A DNA stretch of 64,000 nt from Saccoglossus kowalevskii (GCF_000003605.2 NW_003151171.1:1-64000), one strand, 5' to 3'. Shown: positions 1-11,280, numbered from the stretch's first letter. Translations and numbers: made by a program. The notes: generated by a model from the sequence alone, not told the origin.

Positions 1-351
1 GCTAAGACTCTAAAAAGCGAAATCTACAACTGCAGGGGAAGAATGCATGTTTTGTAAAATGCTTTTTGAATTTGAAATGGTTGGGTGGGTGGCGATGGTG
101 GGGTGTGTACATTGTATTTCAGAGGGAGGGACCAACTAAGCTTAACCAGACAACAGCTATGTAAATATGGTATTTCTGATCTGAAAGTTATTTTAAAATT
201 ACTATTTTATTTGACATTAAAATATGCTTATTCTTTAACTATTGTTTTCACTACCATCTAAAGTGTCTGTTATTGATTTTGTTGTAATAACTGAAAGGAG
301 AAAATTAAATAAAAAACAAACAATCCTATACTAGTTTTCCATTACATGCAT
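1..351. other. Single-copy left flank of the satellite array, no gene seen
   Basis: This is the only non-repetitive sequence in the window. It is AT-rich, with a G-rich stretch at 79-105 (runs of GGG, GGG and GGGG) and a chance-looking AATAAA at 308-313. No open reading frame of useful length, tRNA, rRNA or terminal repeat is visible. A 14-base word at 105-118 matches unit positions 1-14 of the satellite at 12 sites, and AATGCAT occurs at 42-48. Either could be an eroded monomer fragment, but such short matches are easily chance. I cannot assign this stretch to a known repeat or gene. It could be intergenic or intronic sequence, or part of an older dispersed element. Confidence 0.7.
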
Positions 352-425
352 TGCATTATGTAAAAATTAATATTTTGCACTGTTGCGCAGTATGAGAGAA
401 ATTCATATTTTACACCACTGAACAG
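352..425 (+). repeat. Degenerate boundary monomers at the left edge of the array
   Basis: Positions 352-390 still align to unit positions 9-50: TGCATTATG at the start, TATTTTGCAC in the middle and GCGCAG at the end. They carry several substitutions and about 3 missing bases. The next partial unit (391-425) lacks unit positions 1-13 and two of the three Gs of ATGGG, and is then canonical from GAGAAATTCATATTTTACAC onward. The transition from diverged to canonical sequence therefore takes about 70 bp. Older, mutated monomers at array edges are expected, because unequal exchange homogenises the interior better than the ends. Confidence 0.85.
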
Positions 426-434
426 GTGTACAAT
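407..434. other. Hairpin-capable dyad carried by each monomer (first intact example)
   Basis: The arm ATTTTACACC (407-416, unit 32-41) and the arm GGTGTACAAT (425-434, unit 50 and 1-9) are complementary at 9 of 10 positions around an 8-base loop (417-424). The single mismatch is T410 against C431. The dyad spans the monomer junction and is repeated along the array every 50 bp. The commonest sequence variation, at unit sites 41, 42, 44 and 47, falls in the closing pair and loop, while the inner stem TACAC/GTGTA is nearly constant. The dyad could be a site for a dimeric DNA-binding protein, could extrude as a cruciform, or could be incidental. Function is inference only. Confidence 0.6.
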
Positions 435-447
435 GCATTATGGGAGA
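429..447 (-). promoter_or_regulatory. Staf/ZNF143-like motif, one per monomer (first example)
   Basis: Read on the minus strand, this stretch is TCTCCCATAATGCATTGTA. Compared with the Staf/ZNF143 consensus as I recall it (YAWCCCRNMATSCMYYRCR), 17 of 19 positions agree; the misses are the A of YAW and the final C. The flanking ACTACAA half of the composite ZNF143/THAP11 motif is absent. The segment (unit 4-22) is among the best conserved parts of the monomer, so the array would present over a thousand near-matches. Whether any factor binds is unknown, and the match could be coincidental. Confidence 0.3.
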
Positions 448-465
448 GAAATTCATATTTTACAC

Positions 466-525
466 AACTGAGCATGAGTACAATGCATTATGGAGAGAAA
501 TTCATATTTTACGCAACTGAGCAGG
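466..525 (+). repeat. CATGAG variant followed by a 49-bp monomer (haplotype copy 1)
   Basis: The junction reads GAGCATGAGTAC in place of GAGCAGGTGTAC, and the following monomer has GG instead of GGG after TTAT, giving a 49-bp unit. The same pair of changes occurs together near 2,821, 4,715, 5,015, 17,115, 53,815, 57,465 and 59,460. Every CATGAG junction I found is followed by the one-base-short unit, so these copies most likely descend from one founder dimer. Confidence 0.85.
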
Positions 526-2689
526 TGTACAATGCATTATGGGAGAGAAATTCATATTTTACACAACTGAGCAGGTGTACAATGCATTATGGGAGAGAAA
601 TTCATATTTTACACAACTGAGCAGGTGTACAATGCATTATGGGAGAGAAATTCATTTTTTACACCACTGAGCAGGTGTACAATGCATTATGGGAGAGAAA
701 TGCATATTTTACACTACTGAGCAGGTGTACAATGCATTATGGGAGAGAAATTCATATATTACACCACTGAGCAGGTGTACAATGCATTATGGAAGAGAAA
801 TTCATATTTTACACTACTGAGCTGGTGTACAATGCATTATGGGAGAGAAATTCATATTTTACACAACTGAGCAGGTGTACAATGCATTATGGGAGAGAAA
901 TTCATATTTTACACAACTGAGCAGGTGTACAATGCATTATGGGAGAGAAGTTCATATTTTACACCACTGAGCAGGTGTACAATGCATTATGGGAGAGAAA
1001 TTCATTTTTTACACCACTGAGCAGGTGTACAATGCATTATGGGAGAGAAATGCATATTTTACACTACTGAGCAGGTGTACAATGCATTATGGGAGAGAAA
1101 TACAAATTTAACGCCACTGAGCAGGTGTACAATGCATTATGGGAGAGAAATTCATATTTTACAACACTGAACAGGTGTACAATGCATTATGGGAGAGAAA
1201 TTCATATTTTACACCCCAGAGCAGGTGTACAATGCATTATGGGAGAGAAATTCATATTTTACACTACTGAGCAGGTGTACAATGCATTATGGGAGAGAAA
1301 TTCATATTTTACACTACTGAGCAGGTGTACAATGCATTATGGGAGAGAAATTCATATTTTACACAACTGAGCAGGTGTACAATGCATTATGGGAGAGAAA
1401 TTCATATTTTACACCACTGAGCAGGTGTACAATGCATTATGGGAGAGAAAATCATACTTTACACTACTGAGCAGGTGTACAATGCATTATGGGAGAGAAG
1501 TGCATATTTTACATCACTGAGCAGGTGTACAATGCATTATGGGAGAGAAATTCATATTTTACACCACTGAGCAGGTGTACAATGCATTATGGGAGAGAAA
1601 TTCATACTTTACACTACTGAGCAGGTGTACAATGCATTATGGGAGAGAAATTCATATTTTACACAACTGAGCAGGTGTACAATGCATTATGGGAGAGAAA
1701 TTCATATTTTACACCACTGAGCAGGTGTACAATGCATTATGGGAGAGAAATTCATATTTTACACCACTGAACAGGTGTACAATGCATTATGGGAGAGAAA
1801 TTCATACTTTACACCACTGAGCAGGTGTACAATGCATTATGGGAGAGAAATTCATATTTTACACAACTGAGCAGGTGTACAATGCATTATGGGAGAGAAA
1901 TTCATATTTTACACCACTGAGCAGGTGTACAATGCATTATGGGAGAGAAATTCATATTTTACACTACTGAACAGGTGTACAATACATTATGGAAAGAAAT
2001 TCATATTTTACACCACTGAGCAGGTGTACAATGCATTATGGGAGAGAAATTCATATTTTACAACACTGAACAGGTGTATAATGCATTATGGGAGAGAAAT
2101 TCATATTTTACACCCCAGAGCAGGTGTACAATGCATTATGGGAGAGAAATTCATATTTTACACCACTGAACAGGTGTACAATGCATTATGGGAGAGAAAT
2201 TCATATTTTACACTACTGAGCAGGTGTACAATGCATTATGGGAGAGAAATTCATATTTTACACTACTGAGCAGGTGTACAATGCATTATGGGAGAGAAAT
2301 TCATATTTTACACAACTGAGCAGGTGTACAATGCATTATGGGAGAGAAATTCATATTTTACACCACTGAGCAGGTGTACAATGCATTATGGGAGAGAAGT
2401 GCATATTTTACATCACTGAGCAGGTGTACAATGCATTATGGGAGAGAAATTCATATTTTACACCACTGAGCAGGTGTACAATGCATTATGGGAGAGAAAT
2501 TCATACTTTACACTACTGAGCAGGTGTACAATGCATTATGGGAGAGAAATTCATATTTTACACAACTGAGCAGGTGTACAATGCATTATGGGAGAGAAAT
2601 TCATATTTTACACCACTGAGCAGGTGTACATTGCATTATGGGAGAGAAATTCATATTTTACACTACTGAGCAGGAGTACAATGCATTAT

Positions 2690-2960
2690 GGGAGAGAAAT
2701 TCATATTTTACACCACTGAACAGGTGTACAATGCATTATGCGAGAGAAATTCATATTTTACACCACTGAACAGGTGTACAATGCATTATGGGAGAGAAAT
2801 TCATATTTTACACAACTGAGCATGAGTACAATGCATTATGGAGAGAAATTCATATTTTACACAACTGAGCAGGTGTACAATGTATTATGGGAGAGAAATT
2901 CATATTTTACACAACTGAGCAGGTGTACAATGCATTATGGGAGAGAAATTCATATTTTAC
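2690..2960 (+). repeat. Cassette with ATGCGAG and the CATGAG/49-bp haplotype (copy A)
   Basis: The run contains, in order, a monomer with ATGCGAGAG at 2,738, a canonical monomer, a CATGAG junction, a 49-bp monomer, and a monomer with TGTATTATG. The same order recurs at about 4,585-4,922 (offset 1,895 bp) and 59,329-59,666, and related runs occur at 53,690-53,904 and 57,340-57,554. This is a shared multi-monomer cassette, not independent mutation. Confidence 0.8.
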
Positions 2961-3119
2961 ACAACTGAACAGGTGTACAATGCATTATGGGAGAGAAATT
3001 CATATTTTACACCACTGAACAGGTGTACAATGCATTATGAGAGAGAAATTCATATTTTACACAACTGAGCAGGTGTACAATGCATTATGGGGGAGAAATT
3101 CATATTTTACACCACTGAA

Positions 3120-3325
3120 CAGGTGTACAATGCATTATGGGAGACAGATTCATATTTTACACAACTGACCAGGTGTACAATGCATTAAGGAGAGAAATTC
3201 ATATTTTACACAACTGAGCCGGGTACAATGCATTATGGGAGAGAAATTCATATTTTACACCACCGAGCAGGTGTACAATGCATTATGGGAGAGAAATTCA
3301 TTTTACACCCCAGAGCAGGTGTACA
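3120..3325 (+). repeat. Diverged monomer patch with several indels
   Basis: Within about four monomers the sequence shows GAGACAGATTC, GACCAGG, a unit with TTAAGG and a missing base, GAGCCGGGTAC with one base missing, CACCGAG, and a unit with ATTCATTTTAC missing two bases. Phase drops by 4 bp here. Such clustering is unusual compared with the surrounding array, and the GACCAGG and TTAAGG changes recur in the diverged patch near 13.6 kb, which suggests common ancestry. Confidence 0.7.
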
Positions 3326-4584
3326 ATGCATTATGGGAGAGAAATTCATATTTTACACCACTGAGCAGGTGTACAATGCATTATGGGAGAGAAATTCATT
3401 TTTTACACCACTGAGCAGGTGTACAATGCATTATGGGAGAGAAACTCAAATTTTACACAACTGAGCAGGTGTACAATGCATTATGGGAGAGAAATTCATA
3501 TTTTACACAACTGAGCAGGTGTACAATGCATTATGGGAGAGAAACTCAAATTTTACACAACTGAGCAGGTGTACAATGCATTATGGGAGAGAAATTCATA
3601 TTTTACACTACTGAACAGGTGTACAATGCATTATGGGAGAGAAATTCATATTTTACACTACTGAGCAGGTGTACAATGCATTATGGGAGAGAAATTCATA
3701 TTTTACACTACTGAGCAGGTGTACAATGCATTATGGGAGAGAAATTCATATTTTACACCACTGAACAGGTGTACAATGCATTATGGAAGAGAAATTCATA
3801 TTTTACACAACTGAGCAGGTGTACAATGCATTATGGGAAAGAAATTCATATTTAACACCACTGAGCAGGTGTACAATGCATTATGGGAGAGAAATTCATA
3901 TTTTACACTACTGAGCAGGTGTACAATGCATTATGGGAGAGAAATTCATATTTTACACAACTGAGCAGGTGTACAATGCATTATGGGAGAGAAATTCATA
4001 TTTTACCTCACTGAACAGGTGTACAATGCATTATGGGAGAGAAATTCATATTTTACACCACTGAACAGGTGTACAATGCATTATGGGAGAGAAATTCATA
4101 TTTTACACAACTGAGCAGGTGTACAATGCATTATGGGAGAGAAATTCATATTTTACACAACTGAGCAGGTGTACAATGCATTATGGGAGAGAAATTCATA
4201 TTTTACACAACTGAGCAGGTGTACAATGCATTATGGGAGAGAAATTCATATTTTACACAACTGAGCAGGTGTACAATGCATTATGGGAGAGAAATTCATA
4301 TTTTACACCCCAGAACAGGTGTACAATGCATTATGGGAGAGAAATTCATATTTTACACCTCAGAGCAGGTGTACAATGCATTATGGGAGAGAAATTCATT
4401 TTTTACACCCCTGAGCAGGTGTACAATGCATTATGGGGGAGAAATTCATATTTTACACAACTGAGCAGGTGTACAATGCATTATGGGAGAGAAATTAATA
4501 TTTTACACCACTGAGCAGGTGTACAATGCATTATGGGAGAGAAATTCATATTTTACACAACTGAGCAGGTGTACAATGCATCAT

Positions 4585-4922
4585 GGGAGAGAAATTCATA
4601 TTTTACACCACTGAACAGGTGTACAATGCATTATGCGAGAGAAATTCATATTTTACACCACTGAACAGGTGTACAATGCATTATGGGAGAGAAATTCATA
4701 TTTTACACAACTGAGCATGAGTACAATGCATTATGGAGAGAAATTCATATTTTACACAACTGAGCAGGTGTACAATGTATTATGGGAGAGAAATTCATAT
4801 TTTACACAACTGAGCAGGTGTACAATGCATTATGGGAGAGAAATTCATATTTTACACAACTGAGCTGGTGTACAATGCATTATGGGAGAGAAATTCATAT
4901 TTTACACCACTGAGCAGGTGTA
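4585..4922 (+). repeat. Cassette with ATGCGAG and the CATGAG/49-bp haplotype (copy B)
   Basis: This is the same monomer order as at 2,690-2,960. It matches the distant copy at 59,329-59,666 further to the right, sharing the later GAGCTGG junction (4,862 and about 59,607), which copy A lacks. A second CATGAG junction with a 49-bp unit follows at 5,011-5,060. Confidence 0.8.
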
Positions 4923-5889
4923 CAATGCATTATGGGAGAGAAATTCATATTTTACACAACTGAGCAGGTGTACAATGCATTATGGGAGAGAAATTCATAT
5001 TTTACACAACTGAGCATGAGTACAATGCATTATGGAGAGAAATTCATATTTTACACCACTGAACAGGTGTACAATGCATTATGGGAGAGAAATTCATATT
5101 TTACACCACTGAACAGGTGTACAATGCATTATGGGAGAGAAATTCATATTTTACACTACTGAACAGGTGTACAATGCATTATGAAAGAGAAATTCATATT
5201 TTACACTACTGAACAGGTGTACAATGCATTATGGGAGAGAAATTCATATTTTACACTACTGAGCAGGTGTACAATGCATTATGGGAGAGAAATTCATATT
5301 TTACACCATTGAACAGGTGTACAATGCATTATGGGAGAGAAATGCATATTTTACACAACTGAGCAGATGTACAATGTATTATGGGAGAGAAATTCATATT
5401 TAACACCACTGAGCATGTGTACAATGCATTATGGGAGAGAAATTCATATTTTACACTACTGAGCAGGTGGACAATGCATTATGGGAGAGAAATTCATATT
5501 TTACACAACTGAGCAGGTGTACAATGCATTATGGGAGAGAAATTCATATTTTACACCACTGAACAGGTGTACAATGCATTATGGAAGAGAAATTCATATT
5601 TTACACAACTGAGCAGGTGTACAATGCATTATGGGAAAGAAATTCATATATTACACCACTGAGCAGGTGTACAATGCATTATGGGAGAGAAATTCATATT
5701 TTACACTACTGAACAGGTGTACAATGCATTATGGGAGAGAAATTCATATTTTACATTACTGAACAGGTGTACAATGCATTATGGGAGAGAAATTCATATT
5801 TTACACCACTGAGCAGGTGTACAATGCATTATGGGAGAGAAATTCATATTTTACACCACTGAACAGGTGTACAATGCATTATGGGAGAG

Positions 5890-6360
5890 AAATTCATATT
5901 TTACACCACTGAGCAGGTGTACATTGCATTATGGGAGAGAAATTCATATTTTACACAACTGAGCAGGTGTACAATGCATTATGGGAGAGAAGTTCATATT
6001 TTACACCACTGAGCAGGTGTACAATGCATTATGGGAGAGAAATTCATTTTTTACACCACTGAGCAGGTGTACAATGCATTATGGGAGAGAAATTCATATT
6101 TTACACTACTGAGCAGGTGTACAATGCATTATGGGAGAGAAATTCATATTTTACACCACTGAGCAGGTGTACAATGCATTATGGGAGAGAAATTCATTTT
6201 TTACACCACTGAGCAGGTGTACAATGCATTATGGGAGAGAAATGCATATTTTACACCACTGAGCAGGTGTGCAATGCATTATGGAAGAGAAGTTCATATT
6301 TTACACCACTGAGCAGGTGTACAATGCATTATGGGAGAGAAATTCATATTTAACGCCACT
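5890..6360 (+). repeat. Six-to-nine monomer cassette with TTCATTTTTTAC and GAAATGCAT variants
   Basis: The order is ACATTGC monomer, canonical, GAAGTTCAT, TTCATTTTTTAC, then variants including GAAATGCAT, GTGCAATGC, GGAAGAGAAGTTC and a TTTAACGCC monomer. Very similar orders appear at about 940-1,115, 33,720-34,010, 56,130-56,420, 58,530-58,810 and 59,660-60,010. Individual copies gain or lose one or two monomers. Confidence 0.7.
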
Positions 6361-7479
6361 GAACAGGTGTACAATGCATTATGGGAGAGAAATTCATATT
6401 TTACACAACTGAGCAGGTGTACAATGCATTATGGGAGAGAAATTCATTCTTTACACCCCAGAGCAGGTGTACAATGCATTATGGGAGAGAAGTGCATATT
6501 TTACACCACTGAGCAGGTGTACAATGCATTATGGGAGAGAAATTCATATTTTACACCACTGAGCAGGTGTACAATGCATTATGGGAGAGAAATTCATATT
6601 TTACACCACTGAGCAGGTGTACAATGCATTATGGGAGAGAAATTCATATTTTACACCCCAGAGCAGGTGTACAATGCATTATGGGAGAGAAATTCATATT
6701 TTACACTACTGAACTGGTGTACAATGCATTATGGAAGTGAAGTTCATATTTTACACCACTGAGCAGGTGTACAATGCATTATGGGAGAGAAATTCATATT
6801 TTACACCTCAGAGCAGGTGTACAATGCATTATGGGAGAGAAATTCATATTTTACACTACTGAACAGGTGTACAATGCATTATGAAAGAGAAATTCATATT
6901 TTACACTACTGAACAGGTGTACAATGCATTATGGAAGAGAAATTCATATTTTACACTACTGAGCAGGTGTACAATGCATTATGGGAGAGAAACTCAAATT
7001 TTACACAACTGAACAGGTGTACAATGCATTATGGGAGAGAAATTCATATTTTACACAACTGAGCAGGTGTACAATGCATTATGGGAGAGAAACTCAAATT
7101 TTACACAACTGAGCAGGTGTACAATGCATTATGGGAGAGAAATTCATATTTTACACTACTGAACAGGTGTACAATGCATTATGGAAGAGAAATTCATATT
7201 TTACACCACTGAGCAGGTGTACAATGCATTATGGGAGAGAAATTCATTCTTTACACCCCAGAGCAGGTGTACAATGCATTATGGGAGAGAAATTCATATT
7301 TTACACAACTGAGCAGGTGTACAATGCATTATGGGAGAGAAATTCATATTTTACACCATTGAACAGGTGTACAATGCATTATGGGAGAGAAATGCATATT
7401 TTACACAACTGAGCAGGTGTACAATGTATTATGGGAGAGAAATTCATATTTAACACCACTGAGCATGTGTACAATGCAT

Positions 7480-7740
7480 TATGGGAGAGAAAGTTCATAT
7501 TTTTTACACCATTGAACACGTGTACAATGCATTATGGGAGAGAAATGCATATTTTTACACAACTGAGCACGTGTACAATGCATTATGGCAGAGGAAATTT
7601 CATATTTTACACTACTGAGCAGGTGTACAATGCATTATGAAAGAGAAATTCATATTTTACACTACTGAACAGGTGTACAATGCATTATGGGAGAGAAATT
7701 CATACTTTACACTAGTGAACAGGTGTACAATGCGTTGTGG
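7480..7740 (+). repeat. Insertion-rich patch, net +6 bp in three monomers
   Basis: Between 7,480 and 7,625 three consecutive monomers carry extra bases, mostly in homopolymers: GAAAGTTC, ATTTTTTAC, ATTTTTACAC and GGCAGAGGAAATTTC. Two junctions read GAACACGTG or GAGCACGTG. A TGCGTTGTGG monomer follows at 7,730. Elsewhere the array averages one indel per roughly 2 kb, so this looks like a local run of unpolished long-read errors, or a genuinely decayed segment. Confidence 0.7.
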
Positions 7741-7789
7741 GAGAGAAATTCATATTTTACACTACTGAGCAGGTGTACAATGCATTATG

Positions 7790-8070
7790 GGAGAGAAACT
7801 CAAATTTTACACAACTGAGCAGGTGTACAATGCATTATGGGAGAGAAATTCATATTTTACACAACTGAGCAGGTGTACAATGCACTATGGGAGAGAAACT
7901 CAAATTTTACACAACTGAGCAGGTGTACAATGCATTATGGGAGAGAAATTCATATTTTACACTACTGAACAGGTGTACAATGCATTATGGGAGAGAAATT
8001 CATATTTTACACCACCGAGCAGGTGTACAATGCATTATGGGAGAGAAATTCATTCTTTACACCCCAGAGC
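7790..8070 (+). repeat. CTCAAATTTTACAC cassette (representative copy)
   Basis: The order is CTCAAATTTTACACAACTG, canonical, CTCAAATTTTACACAACTG again, a TACTGAAC monomer, a CACCGAG monomer, then TTCATTCTTTAC with CCCCAGAG. The full or partial order recurs at about 6,980-7,270, 17,230-17,360, 20,290-20,460, 31,630-31,950, 32,190-32,470, 34,940-35,220, 38,340-38,620, 42,090-42,370 and 49,440-49,700. Spacing between copies is irregular, for example about 2,750, 3,400 and 3,750 bp. Confidence 0.85.
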
Positions 8071-9120
8071 AGGTGTACAATGCATTATGGGAGAGAAATT
8101 CATATTTTACACAACTGAGCAGGTGTACAATGCATTATGGGAGAGAAATTCATATTTTACACCATTGAACAGGTGTACAATGCATTATGGGAGAGAAATG
8201 CATATTTTACACAACTGAGCAGGTGTACAATGTATTATGGGAGAGAAATTCATATTTAACACCACTGAGCATGTGTACAATGCATTATGGGAGAGAAATT
8301 CATATTTTACACTACTGAGCAGGTGTACAATGCATTATGGGAGAGAAATTCATATTTTACACAACTGAACAGGTGTACAATGCATTATGGAAGAGAAATT
8401 CATATTTTACACAACTGAGCAGGTGTACAATGCATTATGGGAAAGAAATTCATATTTAACACCACTGAGCAGGTGTACAATGCATTATGGGAGAGAAATT
8501 CATATTTTACACTACTGAGCAGGTGTACAATGCATTATGGGAGAGAAATTCATATTTTACACTACTGAGCAGGTGTACAATGCATTATGGGAGAGAAATT
8601 CATATTTTACCTCACTGAACAGGTGTACAATGCATTATGGGAGAGAAATTCATATTTTACACCACTGAACAGGTGTACAATGCATTATGGGAGAGAAATT
8701 CTTATTTTACACCTCAGAGCAGGTGTACAATGCATTATGGGAGAGAAATTCATATTTTACACTACTGAACAGGTGTACAATGCATTATGGGAGAGAAATT
8801 CATATTTTACACAACTGAACAGGTGTACAATGCATTATGGGAGAGAAATTCATATTTTACACTACTGAGCAGGTGTACAATGCATTATGGGAGAGAAATT
8901 CATAATTTACCCTACTGAACAGGTGTACAATGCATTATGGAAGAGAAATTCATATTCTACACAACTGAGCAGGTGTACAATGCATTATGGGAAAGAAATT
9001 CATATTTAACACCACTGAGCAGGTGTACAATGCATTATGGGAGAGAAATTCATATTTTACACTACTGAGCAGGTGTACAATGCATTATGGGAGAGAAATT
9101 CATATTTTACACAACTGAGC

Positions 9121-9690
9121 AGGTGTACAATGCATTATGGGAGAGAAATTCATATTTTACACCACTGAACAGGTGTAGAATGCATTATGGGAGAGAAATT
9201 CATATTTTACACCACTGAACAGGTGTACAATGCATTATGGGAGAGAAATTCTTATTTTACACGCCAGAGCAGGTGTACAATGCATTATGGGAGAGAAATT
9301 CATATTTTACACTACTGAGCAGGTGTACAATGCATTATGGGAGAGAAATTCATATTTTACACAACTGAGCAGGTGTACAATGCATTATGGGAGAGAAATT
9401 CATATTTTACACAACTGAGCAGGTGTACAATGCATTATGGGAGAGAAATTCGTATTTTACACAACTGAGCAGGTGTACAATGCATTATGGGAGAGAAATT
9501 CATATTTTACACCACTGAGCAGGTGTACAATGCATTATGGGAGAGAAATGCATATTTTACACCACTGATCAGGTGTATAATGCATTATGGGAGAGAAATG
9601 TATATTTTACACCACTGAACAGGTGTACAATGCATTATGGGAGAGAAATTCATATTTTACACAACTGAGCAGGTGTACAATGCATTATGG
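9121..9690 (+). repeat. Segment duplicated at +1,200 bp (24 monomers), left copy
   Basis: This run matches 10,321-10,890 monomer for monomer, including TTCTTATTTTAC, ATTCGTATTTTAC, GAAATGCAT, GTGTATAATG and GAAATGTATATTTTAC variants in the same order. Differences by eye are few, for example GTGTAGAAT near 9,177, ACGCCAGAG near 9,262, CTGATC near 9,567 and GGAAGAG near 10,640. Upstream and downstream the two regions diverge. Confidence 0.8.
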
Positions 9691-10320
9691 GAGAGAAATG
9701 CATATTTTACACCACTGAGCAGGTGTATAATGCATTATGGGAGAGAAATGTATATTTTACACCACTGAGCAGGTGTACAATGCATTATGGGAGAGAAATT
9801 CATATTTTACATCCCCGAGCAGGTGTACAAAGCATTATGGGAAAGAAATTCATATTTTACAGAACTGAGCAGGTGTACAATGCATTATGGGAGAGAAATT
9901 CATATTTTACAGAACTGAGACGGTGTACAATGCATTATAGGAGAGAAATTCATATTTTACACCACTGAACAGGTGTACAATGCATTATGGGAGAGAAATG
10001 CATATTTTACACCACTGAGCAGGTGTACAATGCATTATGGGAGAGAAATTCATATTTAACACCACTGAGCATGTGTACAATGCATTATGGGAGAGAAATT
10101 CATATTTTACACTACTGAGCAGGTGTACAATGCATTATGGGAGAGAAATTCATATTTTACACAACTGAGCAGGTGTACAATGCATTATGGGAGAGAAATT
10201 CATATTTTACACCACTGAACAGGTGTGCAATGCATTATGGGAGAGAAATTCATATTTTACACAACTGAGCAGGTGTACAATGCATTATGGGAAAGAAAAT
10301 CATATTTAACACCACTGAGC

Positions 10321-10890
10321 AGGTGTACAATGCATTATGGGAGAGAAATTCATATTTTACACCACTGAACAGGTGTACAATGCATTATGGGAGAGAAATT
10401 CATATTTTACACCACTGAACAGGTGTACAATGCATTATGGGAGAGAAATTCTTATTTTACACCCCAGAGCAGGTGTACAATGCATTATGGGAGAGAAATT
10501 CATATTTTACACTACTGAGCAGGTGTACAATGCATTATGGGAGAGAAATTCATATTTTACACAACTGAGCAGGTGTACAATGCATTATGGGAGAGAAATT
10601 CATATTTTACACAACTGAGCAGGTGTACAATGCATTATGGAAGAGAAATTCGTATTTTACACAACTGAGCAGGTGTACAATGCATTATGGGAGAGAAATT
10701 CATATTTTACACCACTGAGCAGGTGTACAATGCATTATGGGAGAGAAATGCATATTTTACACCACTGAGCAGGTGTATAATGCATTATGGGAGAGAAATG
10801 TATATTTTACACCACTGAACAGGTGTACAATGCATTATGGGAGAGAAATTCATATTGTACACAACTGAGCAGGTGTACAATGCATTATGG
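10321..10890 (+). repeat. Segment duplicated at -1,200 bp (24 monomers), right copy
   Basis: This is the right-hand member of the pair described at 9,121-9,690. The GTGTATAATG plus GAAATGTATATTTTAC monomer pair seen here also recurs near 9,720, 11,030, 14,320 and 54,620, so the cassette was spread more than once. Confidence 0.8.
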
Positions 10891-11069
10891 GAGAGAAATT
10901 CATATTTTACATCCCAGAGCAGGTGTACAATGCATTATGGGAAAGAAATTCATATTTTACACAACTGAGCAGGTGTACAATGCATTATGGGAGAGAAATG
11001 CATATTTTACACCACTGAGCAGGTGTATAATGCATTATGGGAGAGAAATGTATATTTTACACCACTGAG

Positions 11070-11280
11070 CAGTGTACAATGCATTACGGGAGAGAAATTC
11101 ATATTTTACATCCCAGAGCAGTGTACAATGCATTATGGGAAAGAAATTCATATTTTACACAACTGAGCAGTGTACAATGCATTATGGGAGAGAAAATTCA
11201 TATTTTACAGAACTGAGCAGGTGTACAATGCATTATGGAGAGAAAATCATTCTTTACACCCCAGAGCAGGTGTACAATGC
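11070..11280 (+). repeat. Indel-rich patch with GAGCAGTGTAC junctions
   Basis: Three consecutive junctions read GAGCAGTGTAC, each missing one G, followed by an extra A in GAGAAAATTC and then a GGAGAGAAAATC unit. The phase moves several times within about 200 bp. Isolated GAGCAGTGTAC junctions also occur near 31,421, 38,770 and 47,768. The repeated loss of the same base may be a homopolymer (GG) base-calling problem or a shared real variant. Confidence 0.65.

Noticed and set aside
79-105. G-quadruplex in the left flank
   Set aside because: Only three runs of three or more Gs are present; a two-tier structure is possible but weak.
300-320. Polyadenylation signal AATAAA marking a gene end
   Set aside because: It lies in an AT-rich stretch with no upstream coding sequence in the window and is likely chance.
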